34,258 nt of DNA from Bacteriovorax stolpii (GTDB taxonomy: Bacteria > Bdellovibrionota > UBA1018): the NCBI GenBank assembly GCA_945860415.1, contig CAMAQA010000026.1, positions 1-34,258 of the forward strand, in the 5' to 3' direction. The notes under the pieces were generated by a model. It saw only the letters and a program-made list of their open reading frames with translations, was not told the origin of the DNA and ran no database searches. Positions 14,301 to 22,947 of the stretch are shown piece after piece; the first letter of the stretch is position 1; every line of letters starts with the position of its first letter. Position numbers and translations under genes: made by a program.

Positions 14301-17300
14301 GGTTCGTCGGAAGTGAATAGGGCTACAGTGGTGCCTTCGGGAGCATTTTCCGCAAAGCTGGTGGCGCTGAGAGAAATCGTCGGAGCCAGTGGTCCGCCGT
14401 CCGAAATAGTCCAGCCGCGTCCTGTCAGCGTGTTTCTGGCCGCTGCCCCGAGTGAGTTGTACTTCGAGTTGCCTCCAGTTAGAGATTTTGAGTTATAGGG
14501 GTTCGTTTCGGCGACTCGGATCAGGAAATTGCTGTAAGCGTTGGAAGATAGAGTCACTCCGGTGAACATGTAAAACATTGAGGATACATTGGAAAAATTC
14601 CATCCACTGATGTCCTGATTGAAAGCAGTGGCGTTGGAGAACATGGAGGCCATGTTGGTGACGTTTGCGGTATTCCAGCTTCCGATGTTCTGGTTGAAGC
14701 TCGCGGCGTAGTTGAACATGGAGGCCATGTTGGTGACGCTTGCGGTATTCCAGCTGCCGATGTTCTGGTTGAAGCTTGAGGCACCGTAAAACATCCAGCT
14801 CATGTCGGTGACGTTTTCCGTATTCCAACTTCCGATGATCTGGTTGAAGCTTGAGGCGTAGGAGAACATGGAGGCCATGTTGGTGACGTTTGCGGTATTC
14901 CAGCTTCCGATGTTCTGATTGAAGCTCCCGGCGTAGGAGAACATGGCGCTGAGGTTAGTCACTGAGGCTGGTAGCACGTCTGGAACCACCGTCAGTCGAA
15001 ACGCCCCCTCGAAGGCCGAAGCGAGGTTGGTCAAGCCCAGAGTTCCGAAATCTGTGACCTGCGTCAGGTACCAATCTTGGTTCTCATTATACATGACGTT
15101 GCCGAAGTGTTCGAGACTGCCCGACACGGTAACGGTGTAGACTCCATTAGCAACATAGTTATGGAAGTTCTGCCCGTTCGAGGCCGAATTGAGGATGCGT
15201 TCCGGGGTGCCGTCTCCCCAGTTGATAGTGACGTCCATCGCCCCATATAAGGGGAGCATGGCAAAATTGACCGGGGCCTCAGTGCTTCCGAAGACGAGCA
15301 CCATCGGCCGCTGCACGACACTGCGAGTGGTGGCTGTGGAGGAGTTTCCATGGGTGTCGATCTGGGTGATGGAGAGGTTCGAGGTGCCGGACCCGAGTGC
15401 ACTGTTGAGCGTGCAGCTCCAGGTGCCTGCTTCCGACACCGCTGATGAGCAGAAGGGCGCTTGGCCGGCTACGACGACATTGACGGTGGCGCCGGCTTCT
15501 CCGGTGCCAGCAAGGTAGAGTAGGCGTGTGGTGACTTCACTCCCGTTGCTCGGAGAGATGACGAGCGGAGCATCCGGCACTGTGGTGTCCTCGACGCAGC
15601 CGGTGCCGTCGAAATACCACTGTGGATCAGAGCCTCCGTTGCCAAAGTTCGACCGCTGGTTGCAGAGCGTGGTGCCATTGGTCCAGCACTCATCAGGATC
15701 AGCACTGGTATATTCATAGCCGCTGCAGCCGAGTGTGGAGGAGCTGTTGCTCGCGACGGAGTAAGCGTATCCTGCACCCTGCTCGGATTTTCCGATGGAA
15801 GCCAGAATTTGCGAGTTCGGCGCCTCGAGTGCTCCGCAGCCCGTGCCCGAGCAACTCAAGAATGCGAGGGCCTTGCGGCCGTCGCCGCCATAGTCTGAGC
15901 CGCCACTACTGGAGCGTTTCTCGACAGTGATCCGCGCAGCGCTCGGCAATGAGGCGCTATCGGCCGAAAGCACGATCGTTCCACCGGAGCCGTAGCCGCC
16001 GTCGGTCGAACCGTTTTCTCCTCGCGCAGTGATCACGGCGCCATTTTCCATCACGAGGGTCGTCGCATCGATCGAGATGGCACCACCGCCGAAGAGGCCG
16101 CGGCCGTTCCTTCCGGCGCCTCCGGAGCCGAGGTAGAGAGCGCTGACGAAGTCGGATTCGCCATAGGTTGAACCAGGTGTTTGGGTGTAACTCGCCGTGG
16201 ATCTTGCAGAGCCTTCGGTGCCGTACGAGGCATTGCCGCCAATCCAGGTCTGTCCGTCCGAGTGATAGGCGATTCCAGCGCCCTGCACGCCGATTCCGTC
16301 CACAGATCCGCCCGATCCACCATAGCCGCCGCTTCGATAGCCCTTGCCGTCCATGGTGATGACGCCCGAAGCCCCGACCGCGAGAGTTCCGGCAGTGAAC
16401 TTCAGCCTTCCGTTGCCTGCCGCCGGAGCGTTCGCAAAAATGGTTCCGCTGAAGTCTCCTTCGGCTCCGGAGCTCGTGTTGCTGATGAAGTTATCGAATG
16501 GATCCGCGGTGAGGGTGCCGCTGGTGATCGAAACCGAAGTGAACGTGGCCTCGCTGTTGAGGCGCACGGTCGATCCGTCTGAGATGACGAGGTTCTGAAT
16601 GCTGGCTCCGGCGCCGAGCTTCAACCCGATGATCGCCGGAGCCGCCGCAGCGGATTGTGAGGCCATGACCGTTCCGACGCTCTGGCCATTTGGAATGGAG
16701 AGCACGAAGCCGTTCTGGATTCCTGCGACTGTGACGTTGCTGCCCGACTTCAGGCGCTCGAACGGAATGTGGATGCGGCCATCGCCGGCACGGGTACTGC
16801 CTTGGGAACCACCTCGAGCACGAACAATGCCCGCATGGGAGAAGCTCGATGAGGCGTTCAGGACAATCGTTCCTCCAGATCCAGCTGCATTGCTGTCCGC
16901 ACCGTCAGCGCTGATCCGTCCGCCACTCGCGATCGAGACGGATGCTGCAGTAATGCTGATCGCTCCTCCGCCGGCGCCTCCGTTGCCGAAGGTCGCGCCT
17001 CCACCGGATCCGAGGTAGAGCGCAGTGGCGAAATCCGATTCGCCGTAAGGCTTGCCGCGTTCGCCGTACCAATTTGAGATCTGTACATCAGCACTAGTGC
17101 CATACGAACCACCACCCCCGGTTCCCGCCCAGTTGCCGCCGCCACCGCCTCCATTTCTGAAGGGGTTGGTATCGGTACCGGGCCCGTCCACGGAAGCACC
17201 CTGCCAGCGGCCCCATTCGCCGCCCATGTAGCCCTTCGCATCGGCGTGAATGACGCCGGTGGCGCCCACGACGACGCTTCCTGCAGTAAACATCAGCTTT

Positions 17301-20300
17301 CCGTTTCCAGCACCCGGTGCAGGGTTCGCCCAGACGTTCGTGTTGGTTCCGCTGTCGCGCGTGTAGAGATTATGGAACGGGCGCGTGGTGAGCGTGCCGT
17401 TGACGGTAACGGCACCCGAGAAAGTGGTGTTCGTGTCGAGCAGGAGAGTAGAACCACTTTCAATCGAGAGCGAACCGACCTGTTCAATTCCAGTGATGGA
17501 CAGATTCACGTGCGAATTGCCAGTGATCGAGATGCTGGTGATCGGGTTCGCGCCAGATGACTCGAGCAAAAGCTGGGTGCCCTGTCCCAGTCCGGCGATG
17601 TTGGCAGAACCGCCGTTTCGAATTGCGGGAGGAGAGACATGGATGCGGCCGTAGCCGCCTCCATTGATGTAGCTTTCTGAATCACCGCCTCGAGCCTCGA
17701 TGAGGCCGTTATTCGAGAGTGAAGAGGCGTTGAGCACAATTGTTCCGCCCGAACCTGAGCCAGCCATGTAGGCTCCCTTGGCGCCGTTGGAAGTAATTTT
17801 TCCTCCAGTAGCGATACTCACGCTATTCGCCGTGATGCTGATGGCTCCGGCGCCTGCACCGCCCGTGACGTAGACCAGCCCGGACGTGTGCGTGTAAGAT
17901 CCGGCCCCACCACCGGAACCCAGATAGACTGCGGTCTGGAAATCGGTCGCTCCGTAGAGGTCACCGGAAGGTCCGGCATTCCATTCGCCCACTCCCCTTG
18001 AGCCATAAGATCCGCCCGCTCCGTGTCCTCCTAATGGATCGTGAGCGAGGCTTCCTCCTCCACCGCCGTTGGCGCTAATCGTAGTCGTCGCGGATCCCCA
18101 GTTGATCAGGCCTGAGGTGGATCCAGGTCCCACCGGTGATGCACCCTGGGTTCTCTCACTTGCACCGCCGCCCATGTACCCCTTACCGTCCATGTGGACT
18201 CGGCCGGTGGCGCCGATGGTGAGCGATCCGGTCGTGAAGAGGAGTTTGCCGTTTCCGGCGCCGGGCGTACTGGTCCACGCAGTGCCGTCATTGTCATTGC
18301 TGTAGGCATCTGCCGTCAGCGTGCCGCTGGTCACTGCCACCGACGTGAAGGTGTAATTGGCGTTCAGCACGACAGTGCCGCCATCGATCTCGAGATGCTG
18401 GATCTGCGCGTCTCCGGTGATTGTCACCGTCGCACCGCTCGTGACCTTCACGCCCGTCTCATTCGTCTCTGCGCCCAGAGTGGCGCTGGCATCAGCGATG
18501 AGAGGCGCGTCGTAGCGGTAGAGGGACCCGGACCAACCGTCGTTGCAGGTCGAGTTTCTTGCGGCGTCCTCCACAACGACATGGAACATCCTCTCAAGCT
18601 CATCATCGATGGCGTGATCCTCAGCCACTGTCAGGGTAATCGAAGCTTCGCTTCCTGTGAGCGGGGCGCTCACGGCAAGAGCACTATCGATCGAGCCGCA
18701 ATATCCCGCGGAATCCGGAACGAGGTAGGCCACTGCGCCGGCCTCGAAGCTGTCGGCAGTAATGTTGAAGGAAGGCGTCGTGTCGATTCCTGGCGATGAT
18801 CCGATCAGTCTGATCAACGGAATGGCAGGCGCGGTGGTGTCGAGCGTCGTCTGGATCGTTCGGGCGTTCGGCAAAACCTTTTCTCCGGAAGGTCCCCACC
18901 GGAACCAGACATAGACGGTCTTCTCGCCATCGGTCTGGTCAGAAAGGGTGTGGAAGAAGGAAAGCTGGCCCGTGCCAGCATCACAATCTGTCCAGCCTGC
19001 CTCTCCTGCCTCGGGCTTCGTTGCTGTCTCTGTCACTTTGAAGCTATGGATTCCGAGGCAGGTGTCGGCCGAAAGATGAAGCGCCGCATTGTTCGTGGGA
19101 TCGCTCGAGATGAGTGTGACATTCGGTGCCGTTGGCAGCCCGTAGACCGTCACCGTGACTGGAACGGGCGGAGTCGAATCCAACTGGCCATCCGATGCAG
19201 AAACCGAAAAGACAGTCACGGCCGCTCCGGTGTTCGCAGGCGCAGACGGCGTGAAAACGACGGACTCGGTGGCGCTGACTCGGGTACCGACGGTGACTGC
19301 CGTTGTTCCTTTGACGACGTTTCCAGCAGATCCGATCGACGTGATCACAAAGCTCAGCGCCGAATTCGCGGTCTCACGATCAAAAAGCCCGACGGCTTTC
19401 GCCACCAGAGCATCATGCGTAACGGTGAAGGTTTCTTCCTGCAGGGCATCGCCATCGAGTCTCGAAATGGATGCAAGCGTCGGAGCCGTATTGTCGGGGG
19501 CAACCGTCACGCGGAAAACTTCGCTGCTCGTCAGCGCACCATCCGAGACGGTCAGGGTGATGTCGGAGTATCCAGCCGATCGCAGGACTGGCGTGATCGT
19601 CACCGTGCAGTTCGGGGCTGTTCCGCCGATGGAGATTCCGGAGAGTGCAACAACGGAAGTATCGCTTGACGCCTTTTCGACCGAGGTGGTGCAGCTGAGC
19701 GCGCCGTTTTCAGCATCTAAAATGGCAAATGTGATCGGTTCGGAAGGGTCGTAGCTGGCGAGTGTCGTGTTCGCGATCGAACTGATCGACGGAGCGTCAT
19801 TGACCGTCTCGACACTGAAACTGAATGTTCTTTGTGTGGAGAGCACCGAGCTTTCGGCATCTGCTGCCGTGATCGTCACGATCGTCAACCCCGAAGCATT
19901 TGCGACCGGGCTCAGGGCGACTTCGCATCCCGGAGGTGTTCCTGAGAAGCTGATTCCGGAATTCTGAAGTACTGCAGAGTTGCTGGATGTGCCTGAAAGA
20001 GAACCAGCGCAGGTCAGCGTGGAGTCGACGTCGCTGACTGAAAGCGTGATCGTTTTCGGAGTGTCTTCGAGAGTCGACTGATTCGAGATTTCCGCGAGTG
20101 TCGGAGCATCATTCACCGGGTTGACGGTGTACGTGACGAATCCCTCAACCGGATCAAAGCTCGTATTGACCTGGTATCTCAGGAGCGAAGAACCGGAGTA
20201 GTGGGCATTGGGTGCGAAGTGGAGGATGCCGTCAACGATCGTCGCCTGGGTGCTCGGACTCGAGAGGACCGTCAAATCCGGGCGAAGCGTGATCGCGTAG

Positions 20301-20842
20301 CCTTCGACCATGCCCGCGACGTCGAAGGCGTTCGTGAGCGTGAAGCTGTCCGAGTGATCTTCCTGAATCGTGCGCGTGTGTATGGGCTGGACGGAGAGAG
20401 TGAACGAGGTCGAGGCCTGCTTGTGGGTGTCCGACCAGCGGATCGTGATGGCGGTATTGCCGATGAGCTGTGCGTGAGTCGTGATCAAAACCTGGGCGCT
20501 CGGGCCGCTGTTCGTCGCGGTCATCTGCGAGGAGCTCGCCAGGAGATCGTTCGAGCTTTCTACCGTCCACAGGAGGAGCTGGCCTTCATTGAACCCTTCC
20601 AGCTCAAAAGGAACCGTCAGCGAGGTCTGCCCCAGCGGAATGGACTGGTTGCTGATGGTCGAGGCGACCGGCAGGGGTAGGCTCTTTTCATACAACACCT
20701 TCTCGAGACCTGCGGCGGGCTTGGCTCTAATGCAGCCCGAGGCAGCGAATGACAAGGCGAGCGACAGGAGGCCCCAGCCCAGGAAGCCGAAGAATTTCGA
20801 GTGATCAGGCTGTCGCAACCTCTTCGCAAACGTACCGATCAA
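11390..20842 (-). CDS. Giant modular surface lipoprotein (Ig/cadherin-like, Gly-rich beta, BspA/DUF285 and lectin domains)
   Basis: This is a protein of about 3150 residues. The N-terminal signal has a basic start, a hydrophobic core (GLLSLALSFAASG) and a lipobox cysteine coded at 20734-20732, so it should be a lipid-anchored surface protein. Domains in order by DNA position: tandem cadherin/Ig-like repeats with VNDAPT junctions (20.7-18.5 kb); three glycine-rich parallel-beta units (18.4-15.85 kb); a Cys-rich segment (15.8-15.6); Ig-like and PKD-like (INWGDGTPE) parts (15.6-15.0); BspA/DUF285 repeats (14.96-14.56); cadherin/Ig-like (14.4-13.7); and LamG/concanavalin-like lectin domains (13.7-11.4), one apparently nested. 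An adhesive role is inferred. I prefer the TTG at 20842, which follows GGAAATC. The upstream GTG at 20962 lies inside the terminator hairpin of the preceding gene. Composition and domains are extracellular; no enzyme motif is seen. Confidence 0.88.
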   Translation of the reverse strand: MIGTFAKRLRQPDHSKFFGFLGWGLLSLALSFAASGCIRAKPAAGLEKVLYEKSLPLPVASTISNQSIPLGQTSLTVPFELEGFNEGQLLLWTVESSNDLLASSSQMTATNSGPSAQVLITTHAQLIGNTAITIRWSDTHKQASTSFTLSVQPIHTRTIQEDHSDSFTLTNAFDVAGMVEGYAITLRPDLTVLSSPSTQATIVDGILHFAPNAHYSGSSLLRYQVNTSFDPVEGFVTYTVNPVNDAPTLAEISNQSTLEDTPKTITLSVSDVDSTLTCAGSLSGTSSNSAVLQNSGISFSGTPPGCEVALSPVANASGLTIVTITAADAESSVLSTQRTFSFSVETVNDAPSISSIANTTLASYDPSEPITFAILDAENGALSCTTSVEKASSDTSVVALSGISIGGTAPNCTVTITPVLRSAGYSDITLTVSDGALTSSEVFRVTVAPDNTAPTLASISRLDGDALQEETFTVTHDALVAKAVGLFDRETANSALSFVITSIGSAGNVVKGTTAVTVGTRVSATESVVFTPSAPANTGAAVTVFSVSASDGQLDSTPPVPVTVTVYGLPTAPNVTLISSDPTNNAALHLSADTCLGIHSFKVTETATKPEAGEAGWTDCDAGTGQLSFFHTLSDQTDGEKTVYVWFRWGPSGEKVLPNARTIQTTLDTTAPAIPLIRLIGSSPGIDTTPSFNITADSFEAGAVAYLVPDSAGYCGSIDSALAVSAPLTGSEASITLTVAEDHAIDDELERMFHVVVEDAARNSTCNDGWSGSLYRYDAPLIADASATLGAETNETGVKVTSGATVTITGDAQIQHLEIDGGTVVLNANYTFTSVAVTSGTLTADAYSNDNDGTAWTSTPGAGNGKLLFTTGSLTIGATGRVHMDGKGYMGGGASERTQGASPVGPGSTSGLINWGSATTTISANGGGGGSLAHDPLGGHGAGGSYGSRGVGEWNAGPSGDLYGATDFQTAVYLGSGGGAGSYTHTSGLVYVTGGAGAGAISITANSVSIATGGKITSNGAKGAYMAGSGSGGTIVLNASSLSNNGLIEARGGDSESYINGGGYGRIHVSPPAIRNGGSANIAGLGQGTQLLLESSGANPITSISITGNSHVNLSITGIEQVGSLSIESGSTLLLDTNTTFSGAVTVNGTLTTRPFHNLYTRDSGTNTNVWANPAPGAGNGKLMFTAGSVVVGATGVIHADAKGYMGGEWGRWQGASVDGPGTDTNPFRNGGGGGGNWAGTGGGGSYGTSADVQISNWYGERGKPYGESDFATALYLGSGGGATFGNGGAGGGAISITAASVSIASGGRISADGADSNAAGSGGTIVLNASSSFSHAGIVRARGGSQGSTRAGDGRIHIPFERLKSGSNVTVAGIQNGFVLSIPNGQSVGTVMASQSAAAAPAIIGLKLGAGASIQNLVISDGSTVRLNSEATFTSVSITSGTLTADPFDNFISNTSSGAEGDFSGTIFANAPAAGNGRLKFTAGTLAVGASGVITMDGKGYRSGGYGGSGGSVDGIGVQGAGIAYHSDGQTWIGGNASYGTEGSARSTASYTQTPGSTYGESDFVSALYLGSGGAGRNGRGLFGGGAISIDATTLVMENGAVITARGENGSTDGGYGSGGTIVLSADSASLPSAARITVEKRSSSGGSDYGGDGRKALAFLSCSGTGCGALEAPNSQILASIGKSEQGAGYAYSVASNSSSTLGCSGYEYTSADPDECWTNGTTLCNQRSNFGNGGSDPQWYFDGTGCVEDTTVPDAPLVISPSNGSEVTTRLLYLAGTGEAGATVNVVVAGQAPFCSSAVSEAGTWSCTLNSALGSGTSNLSITQIDTHGNSSTATTRSVVQRPMVLVFGSTEAPVNFAMLPLYGAMDVTINWGDGTPERILNSASNGQNFHNYVANGVYTVTVSGSLEHFGNVMYNENQDWYLTQVTDFGTLGLTNLASAFEGAFRLTVVPDVLPASVTNLSAMFSYAGSFNQNIGSWNTANVTNMASMFSYASSFNQIIGSWNTENVTDMSWMFYGASSFNQNIGSWNTASVTNMASMFNYAASFNQNIGSWNTANVTNMASMFSNATAFNQDISGWNFSNVSSMFYMFTGVTLSSNAYSNFLIRVAETNPYNSKSLTGGNSKYNSLGAAARNTLTGRGWTISDGGPLAPTISLSATSFAENAPEGTTVALFTSDEPQATFSLQPSDYGRNESFSIVGNELRVAEVFDYETNPGPLAIRVVASVNGVPVTWSVFTLTVTNVAEAPAFNSPVAVSGALPFGSAIPPLFQANATAYTIQAPATDPEGTTLTYGCTIESVGLPSTDYAYLATGSACTALESYALTNGILQKTTASFNASSGQLVWRPTVNHRGTYQITFTASDGSLSATTTTLVTVSTPIVTTNLLSALDAQMSTSTSGLSGKAAVPRPGATLGNDLTEWFSLTGVGHASLNSILSSAPWLGDGSVSSPYSLALNASHPDTFSFGSGAIGSSTSAYLSGWFKPTDTTAQNATLLRILPDNASSGGLVLSQTKPRLLVLENSNTPSYPSLVLQDNPTYYWRLGASLTDLISASSLTATGTTSQTTGALPNGTDGARLFAAETAADDLGAHESFGFLAPQQTSSNGYSIEFWFKASSYPDSGDTATLLSVSDGSNIVFISISISSTGQLNLLTRSGGGLFNQNLYSSVGTSDWHHLVYSYERTTSKHWVSLDGSSSQEVVTLTMSPHGSSFRNIRLGAYGSTAAQGFSGSIDELAIYRDGRLSDAQISAHYAARNGLEPCISPRFSLNSWNHLEAQARQSDQSLQLKLNGTNSCSITGTGLGFSAASSAVEVAPSGWNGEVSEVKLYGSTSGASLNDVASTAEPNWFHTSQRFRAQPLEPITATGLIALLDPASPGRFDAAAGTRNSSSGTCGSADTWRSTTYSGGALTANVQAYISGYEPSTFTCANPSGSSMGQGWLGSGSAADPYRVQVQSSNGGPFVELPNTLLSGASAGSISMWFKYDGTQSAGSSDKPYGLLLARGWNSYSGSSTSAGAFLGLSGTDPSSSALTWKPRRDSASTVAGSSVVGLGWNHVVVTFSGTTHQLYLNGTLEATSSGIPSALPTTLGEAFLLGAYSSYSRDDDGSGYYIENPFSGALGAVQIYNRALTSTEVLQNCWALKDRYAGANCAAP
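14565..14965 (-). repeat. 75-bp tandem repeats encoding BspA/DUF285 units
   Basis: Five junctions with the same AACAT motif fall at 14640, 14715, 14790, 14865 and 14940, an exact 75-bp period (25 residues). Each unit encodes a variation of NVTNMASMF, xxAxxFNQ, NIGSWNT. Neighbouring copies are nearly identical at the DNA level, so the array is recent or kept uniform by recombination and could change in copy number in frame. Confidence 0.9.
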
Positions 20843-20941
20843 CGGGATTTCCGCCCTTAGTACCAGTATCGGTAGGAAGGATTTTCCGCGTAAGTGTGTC
20901 AGTCCGGACTGGGGTGTCGTCTCGAACCCTTCAAAATGGCA

Positions 20942-20973
20942 ACGGCCGCCGGTGCAGAGCACTCGGCGGCCGT
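20942..20973 (-). terminator. Strong terminator hairpin of the HEAT-repeat gene
   Basis: A perfect 10-bp stem ACGGCCGCCG/CGGCGGCCGT (20942-20951 and 20964-20973) continues after one bulged base into a 4-bp GTGC/GCAC stem with a 3-base loop. Leftward it is followed by TGCCATTTTG. It begins 25 bp after the stop codon of the HEAT-repeat gene. Confidence 0.65.
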
Positions 20974-20998
20974 CAAACGATCGTCAGTCCGAACGGGC

Positions 20999-21976
20999 TT
21001 AGCCGCGCTTTTCGGCCGCTCCCGGGGCGCTAGCCTGCTGTGACGCACAGGGCGACTTTACCTTGGGGTTGTCGAGCTGCTTTTTCAGGTTTTCCAAGAA
21101 GGTGGCATTCAGCTTGCCGCCGCCGGCAACAGATTGAAAAATCGCACTGGCCTCCGGTCCGGCATGGAAAATGAGCTCGTTCAGGATCTGCGATTGGCCC
21201 GGAATGGTCAGGTTCGTGCGACCGAGGGCATCCTTGATGACCGAGTAGCGATTGCTGGGGCAGTAAATCTTGAGTGCGCGAACCACGGCGATGGCCGAGA
21301 GCTCATCGACGGTTTTCACGTTGCTCGAGAGCGACTTAAAATACGACTCGACTTCGCGGGTCCTCGGGCTCTGGAAAAAGATCTGGCTGACCAGGTAGTT
21401 TCTCGCTGGTGCCTCGAGATCCCGTCGCTGAAGCTCGGAGATCACTCCCTTGGCGAGGGACGACTTGGCTTCCGGGCTTGCCGTCATGCGGATTGATGCC
21501 ATCTGCAGGCGTGCGCGTTCCGAATCGCCGGTCACGAGAGACTTGGCCTCATCAATCATCTTGAGCTTTTCCGGATGCGATCGCATTCCCAGCGCATCGA
21601 TGGCGGCTTCGCGAATCGAGGAGTTCGTCGAGCGGAGCTGGGTGCGAATCAGCGCGAACGCATCGGGATTGGTGAAGTATCCCAGGGCACGAGTCGCCCA
21701 GGGTGCGAGCTTCTCATCCTTCGAGTCCAGCTTCTGCTTGATGAAGGCCAGGGCCTCGGGGTTCTGTTGAATCGACAGGCGCATCAGGGCCTGGCTCTGC
21801 TCGGCCCAGTTTGCATCACTTTTTCCGAGCGTCCGAAGGTCGGCGGCTTCCTGCTCCTTGGATCCTGGAGCCGGCTTTCCACTGTTTTTCTGGTTCAGCA
21901 TCGAAAAGACGATGGACCCGGCGATCAAGATGATGGCTCCGACGGCGGCGAGGTTCTTTTTCGAAAATTTCGACAT
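20999..21976 (-). CDS. Membrane-anchored HEAT-repeat protein
   Basis: This 325-residue protein has a short basic N-terminus and one hydrophobic segment (LAAVGAIILIAGSIVFSML, residues about 9-27) that would serve as an inner-membrane anchor or uncleaved signal. The rest is alpha-helical with HEAT/PBS-lyase-type repeats, for example WATRALGYFTNPDAFALIRTQL and REAAIDALGMRSHPEKLKMI at about 93-140. Such repeats make a protein-binding superhelix; there is no catalytic motif. The likely place is the periplasmic face of the inner membrane. The start ATG at 21976 has a weak ribosome-binding site. It ends at a strong terminator, so it is probably not co-transcribed with the giant lipoprotein gene downstream. 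I do not recognise a named family. Confidence 0.75.
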   Translation of the reverse strand: MSKFSKKNLAAVGAIILIAGSIVFSMLNQKNSGKPAPGSKEQEAADLRTLGKSDANWAEQSQALMRLSIQQNPEALAFIKQKLDSKDEKLAPWATRALGYFTNPDAFALIRTQLRSTNSSIREAAIDALGMRSHPEKLKMIDEAKSLVTGDSERARLQMASIRMTASPEAKSSLAKGVISELQRRDLEAPARNYLVSQIFFQSPRTREVESYFKSLSSNVKTVDELSAIAVVRALKIYCPSNRYSVIKDALGRTNLTIPGQSQILNELIFHAGPEASAIFQSVAGGGKLNATFLENLKKQLDNPKVKSPCASQQASAPGAAEKRG

Positions 21977-22085
21977 GAAATCATCTTATCGAAATCGCGG
22001 CGAAATTCGAGGGGGCTTGTGGATTCCGATTCGCAGGACCGAATGACGTGTCAAAAATCCGCCGGGCCGCGAATGGCTGGCCGGC

Positions 22086-22904
22086 TCAAAATTTGAGGAC
22101 GGCGGAGCGCGCGAGGAAGAGCTGGCTTGCTCGAAGCGCGCTTTGGAGTCGCTCCTGTTTCAATCGCCGATACTCGGCGGCCGGTACCTCGAATTTGCCC
22201 ATGGAAGAATTCAGCTGTTCGGCTCCAAACGCGTTTCCAACGATTCCGTACTCTCCCCATTCACCGGGTCCGTTGGGATTCCAGAACATCAGCAGCGGAA
22301 GGGCCAGGTGCTTGCGAACGGAGCCCGAAACACGAACTCCGCGCAGCGATCCGGTGCGCACGGATTTCCAGGTTTCTTCGGCAATGCTTTGGTGAAGCTC
22401 GGAGAGCGACACCTTCGAGGCCTGGTCGAGCAGGTCCTGGCATGAAGCAAATCCAAAGGACGGCGCCACGGTCAGCGTCAGCTTCTCGAAGCCGTCTGTC
22501 CAGAAATGGTTCACCGGAATGACATGGGGAGGTGCCGCCATGTCCTGCAAGTGATGGAGCGCCTTTCCGATCAAGGCCTCTCTGTCCGACTCATGCGGGT
22601 TCCGAAGCTGCTCTTCCAGATCGAGCGCTCGGTCGCGCGACGTCGCGCGAAGCGAACGGAAGTCGTGCTCGGGATGGTAGAAATGAGAGAAGGAGGTCCA
22701 TTTCCTGAGGAGGTTCAGGTCCTCCCAGTGATTGGCCTCGACCATGGATTCCACCTGAGTCGAACTGAGGGCTGACGGAAAGCATTTCAGGACAGCTGCG
22801 GCCGCCGTCCGCGTCAGTTGCGAATGATCCGCCAGATTGTAGGCGTAAGAATTTGAATTTGTTGATAAAAGGCAGGTAGCCGAAAGGATTGTCCAAATCC
22901 GCAT
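22086..22904 (-). CDS. Exported phospholipase C/P1 nuclease-like zinc hydrolase
   Basis: This 272-residue protein has an N-terminal signal peptide (about residues 1-21, ending NSYA) and the histidine/aspartate pattern of the phospholipase C/P1 nuclease superfamily. Candidate metal ligands are His27 (NLADHSQLTR), His74/His77 and His80-Asp81 (SFSHFYHPEHD), His118 and Asp121 in ALHHLQDMAAPPH, and His127. The ALHHLQDM-PPH segment is the most telling, as these enzymes use HxxxD to bind a trinuclear zinc site. It would act in the periplasm or outside the cell on phospholipids or nucleic acid; which one cannot be decided. The C-terminal half (about 200-272) is less typical. It lies 43 bp downstream of the MscS gene on the same strand and may be co-transcribed. 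Confidence 0.7.
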   Translation of the reverse strand: MRIWTILSATCLLSTNSNSYAYNLADHSQLTRTAAAAVLKCFPSALSSTQVESMVEANHWEDLNLLRKWTSFSHFYHPEHDFRSLRATSRDRALDLEEQLRNPHESDREALIGKALHHLQDMAAPPHVIPVNHFWTDGFEKLTLTVAPSFGFASCQDLLDQASKVSLSELHQSIAEETWKSVRTGSLRGVRVSGSVRKHLALPLLMFWNPNGPGEWGEYGIVGNAFGAEQLNSSMGKFEVPAAEYRRLKQERLQSALRASQLFLARSAVLKF

Positions 22905-22947
22905 GTCGAGCTTCTAGCGGCTGATGACGCATAATGTCAACTATTCG

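Noticed and set aside
14565-14965. The short regular repeats as a CRISPR array
   Set aside because: The repeats have a 75-bp period without unique spacers and are in-frame coding for DUF285 units.
22049-22054. A consensus -35 element TTGACA upstream of the HEAT-repeat gene
   Set aside because: At 16-18 bp spacing no acceptable -10 follows, so I did not call a promoter.
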